Assembly: GCA_016280635.1 (NCBI GenBank) | Contig: JAEEHC010000019.1 | Span: 1 to 64,000, forward strand | Length of the DNA stretch: 64,000 bases | Reading direction: 5' to 3' | DNA from: Erysipelotrichaceae bacterium | GTDB lineage: Bacteria; Bacillota_I; Bacilli_A; Erysipelotrichales; Erysipelotrichaceae | Shown here: one piece after another, positions 62,024-64,000 of the stretch | How the letters are laid out: every line of letters starts with the position of its first letter | Numbering within the stretch: the first letter of the stretch is position 1 | Program-made: the position numbers and the translations under genes | Notes under the pieces: generated by a model | What the model was told of the DNA's origin: nothing | The model's database searches: none | Seen by the model: the letters and a program-made list of their open reading frames with translations, nothing else

Positions 62024-63496
62024 CTAATGATCACTGCGGGAATAGTAGTTCTTCATGGTGATGCTGGCCTGATGGAGCACCTGAGCCAGGACTTCATCGG
62101 TAAGCCGGCGGGTCAGCTCAGCGATCTCTTCATTGGCCTTCATCAGAAGGGACAGATCACCGCTCTTTTCAAACTCCCTATCGCAGTTGAGAATTATCTG
62201 CTGGGCCTTGGCCTGCAGCGAACTCTGGTAGCGTTCAATGATGGCGATGCTGCTGCCGTAACAGTGGTCAGCCAGAGCGGCGATCAGCCGGTTAGCCCAA
62301 TAGAAGCTGTCCGTGGAGACGGTTGCGCTGGTATTGGCAAAGTAAGCCGGGGTAGCGGTTACGTTGGCATATTGCGGTATCAGGGCATTATAGGTGTTGG
62401 ATCCGAAGCAGATCCATTCAATGGTCCGGTTGCCCTCTGGCAGATACGGTCTGATCTGAACCAGGGTCATGAAGTTATTGCGGTCCACGCCGATCGGCCG
62501 GTAGGCTCCCCGGCCTTCCTTCCGTTCATTAAGGCCATAGGGATCATAAGGGGTTCCCTGATAGTGTGAGGAGAGAATGTATTTCATTTCCTCAACGGTG
62601 ATCTTATGCTCAGGGACCATGGTCTGCGGCAGATCATCGCTCTCCGGGCCGTAATCCGCATTCTCACCCTGCCACAGGAAAGTGGTGGGATTAAAGTAGC
62701 GCAGAATGTACCAGGCCCTGGGGGTGTTATAACAGTGATCAGAATCACTGTGCGAACCAAAGGCCAGCCGGGCATCGAATTTCCCGTTTTGGCTAAGATC
62801 AAGATGGTTGTCGGCCACAAACTCTCTCAGATCAGCACTGCACATATTCTCTTTCTGTCTGCCATAGGCATCATCAAAGTCAAACCAGCGGATGCCCAGC
62901 TGATTGGGAGCGACCAGATATTCTTCATCACGGAGCCTCACAGCCATCCAGTGATGACCGCCGATGGTTTCCAGCCACCAGATCTCATCGCTGTCCTGGA
63001 AGGCAATGCCGTTCATTTCATAGGTTCCGTATTTTTCCAGCAGGCTGCCAAGTCTGACCACGCCTTCTCGGGCTGAGTGGATGTAAGGCAGCGTCAGAGT
63101 AACGATGTCCTCTTCGCCGATACCGCCCGGTATCTCCGGCCGGCTGTCTGCGGCAGGCTGACAGACTACCAGCGGATCAGCAGCCTGTACTCTTTCATTG
63201 GTAGTAATCGTTTCGGTAGCTGTCATGGAAACCCCGGCGCTGTTGACGCCGGCTGCCGCCCACACTCCTTCCTGATCAGTCGCGTTGGGCATCGCCGTAT
63301 ATCCTAAGGGATCATCCGGAAGCTGGATCTCCAGATGAGATATCACGCTCTTATAGAGGCGGGGCTGGGATTGCGGGGTGACATAGATGAATTTCTTGGG
63401 CTGATAGGTTCCCGCCTGCGAGTCTTCAATGCGGGCGGTAAAGGTTGAACCGTCATAAGTGGCTTTCTTACCGACAAGAATGGTCGTACATGGCAT
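62024..63496 (-). CDS. C69-family dipeptidase (PepD-like)
   Basis: An N-terminal-nucleophile hydrolase of 490 residues. Removal of the start Met-Pro would expose Cys3 (MPCTTILVGK), the catalytic residue in this family. Blocks such as ARIEDSQ, GVNSAGVSMTATETI, YGTYEMNGIAFQDSDEIWWLETIGGHHW and a conserved central Asn/His-rich region are all typical. It cleaves short peptides in the cytoplasm. AGGTAG precedes the ATG. Confidence 0.92.
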   Translation of the reverse strand: MPCTTILVGKKATYDGSTFTARIEDSQAGTYQPKKFIYVTPQSQPRLYKSVISHLEIQLPDDPLGYTAMPNATDQEGVWAAAGVNSAGVSMTATETITTNERVQAADPLVVCQPAADSRPEIPGGIGEEDIVTLTLPYIHSAREGVVRLGSLLEKYGTYEMNGIAFQDSDEIWWLETIGGHHWMAVRLRDEEYLVAPNQLGIRWFDFDDAYGRQKENMCSADLREFVADNHLDLSQNGKFDARLAFGSHSDSDHCYNTPRAWYILRYFNPTTFLWQGENADYGPESDDLPQTMVPEHKITVEEMKYILSSHYQGTPYDPYGLNERKEGRGAYRPIGVDRNNFMTLVQIRPYLPEGNRTIEWICFGSNTYNALIPQYANVTATPAYFANTSATVSTDSFYWANRLIAALADHCYGSSIAIIERYQSSLQAKAQQIILNCDREFEKSGDLSLLMKANEEIAELTRRLTDEVLAQVLHQASITMKNYYSRSDH

Positions 63497-63551
63497 GGTG
63501 TGCTACCTCCGTTTTTCTTCATTATACTCCAAACTCCAGCCCTGTTTGCGG

Positions 63552-63581
63552 GGAAAAGAAATCAGCGGTTACCCGCTGATT
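63552..63581 (-). terminator. Terminator of the YwaF-like gene
   Basis: ATCAGCGG-TTAC-CCGCTGAT (63561-63580), followed on the minus strand by TTCTTTTCCCC. Confidence 0.82.
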
Positions 63582-63589
63582 GACCTTTA

Positions 63590-64000
63590 TTATTTCTTCT
63601 TTGCCGTTTTCCGGAAGACCGGGATGTAGAACAACGCTACCAGAACAGCCGCCAGCACGGTGATAACCGCCAGGTAAAGATACCAGTGCCAGATCTTGGT
63701 AAGGGCAATGTTGATGGGCGGGCGATAGGTGAAGAACATGTTGGTGATGAAGTCAACACTGACCAGCTGGCCATTGAGGTAAGTCGGGGAGGCCAGCAGG
63801 GAATTGACGTAGATCTAAAGGAAAGCCATCAGCGCCACAATGGTCATGGTGGAAAGGTAGTGCTTCGGCCTGATGTCCACCTCACCGCAGTTATAGATGT
63901 ATAAACCCAATACGATCAGCATCGTGTGATACAGGAAGAACTGATAGGCCATGGGATGGCTGAAGGCCTGTGCCGGGGTAATGGTGGTTGAGAAGATCGA
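63590..64000 (-). pseudogene. YwaF/TMEM164-like membrane protein, interrupted by an in-frame TAG
   Basis: Reading the minus strand in one frame gives hydrophobic, helix-rich sequence on both sides of a TAG at 63815-63817. Upstream it has AYQFFLYHTMLIVLGLYIYN; downstream IYVNSLLASPTYLNG and a final helix. The mix of His in a helix and an Asn-Gly loop resembles the YwaF/TIGR02206 family. The frame ends at TAA (63590-63592), and the start lies beyond the window. Either a recent nonsense mutation or a sequencing error explains the stop; no frameshift is needed. Confidence 0.6.

Overview
The window looks like the chromosome of a low- to mid-GC Gram-positive bacterium (Firmicutes/Bacillota). T-box leaders precede two aminoacyl-tRNA synthetase genes, an L20-type leader precedes infC, and a CIRCE operator precedes htpG. 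The window also carries Spx, RecD2, class B sortase, PrsA-like foldases, Sec lipoproteins and a sufCDSUB cluster. With no sporulation genes, a biotin/Na+-dependent oxaloacetate decarboxylase next to PEP carboxykinase, and roughly half G+C by eye, I lean towards an anaerobic, gut-type member of the Erysipelotrichia. That placement is inference; no rRNA gene is present. I see no CRISPR array, insertion sequence, prophage or integrase. Genes are densely packed, and no stretch over 300 bases lacks a gene or a recognisable RNA leader.

Layout. 1-320: start of alaS and its T-box. 344-7011: a minus-strand run of spx, GH25 lysozyme, mnmA, recD2, 5-formyl-THF cyclo-ligase and two orphan genes. 7230-8517: infC-rpmI-rplT with leader and promoter. 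8553-9845: AT-rich orphan membrane protein. 9984-12682: VTC polyphosphate-polymerase-like protein, DUF4956 membrane protein and a beta-helix lipoprotein. 12732-15383: leuS with T-box. 15380-18258: metallo-beta-lactamase-fold/YunG-like fusion, radical SAM protein, DgkA. 18285-23304: sufCDSUB plus a small DUF gene. 23451-25332: a pair of PrsA-like foldases. 25411-31676: serine hydrolase, XRE regulator with a four-repeat protein, tRNA-Trp, MazG-like hydrolase, PepV, membrane proteins, tRNA-Glu. 31724-37284: degenerate histidine phosphatase, RlmI-like methyltransferase, HtpG, WYL regulator, membrane protein. 37357-41456: FeoAB fusion with a Cys-rich partner, tRNA-Leu, sortase B, GNAT. 41592-46733: beta-propeller/PP2C receptor and a BspA/SLH surface protein. 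46895-52543: oxaloacetate decarboxylase operon and pckA. 52722-56122: Gfo/Idh oxidoreductase, two PfkB kinases and a deoxyinosine glycosylase. 56410-60605: a five-gene partner-switching operon. 60667-64000: lipoprotein, MutT, C69 dipeptidase, and a YwaF-like gene broken by an in-frame stop.

The most unusual content is signalling. The operon at 56410-60605 encodes a membrane sensor PP2C phosphatase, a STAS antagonist, a GHKL anti-sigma-like kinase, a small HD protein with the residues of a (p)ppGpp hydrolase, and a STAS domain fused to an aminoglycoside-phosphotransferase-like kinase. All are coupled by 4-20 base overlaps or a 4-base gap, and no sigma factor gene is nearby. A second PP2C phosphatase with a similar catalytic domain, carried on an extracytoplasmic beta-propeller receptor, lies at 41592-44780 and may feed the same switch.

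Metabolically, pckA, the split oxaloacetate decarboxylase (alpha, gamma, biotin carrier, beta), BirA and a 48-residue membrane protein form one co-oriented cluster. Together they could interconvert PEP, oxaloacetate and pyruvate and drive a sodium pump.
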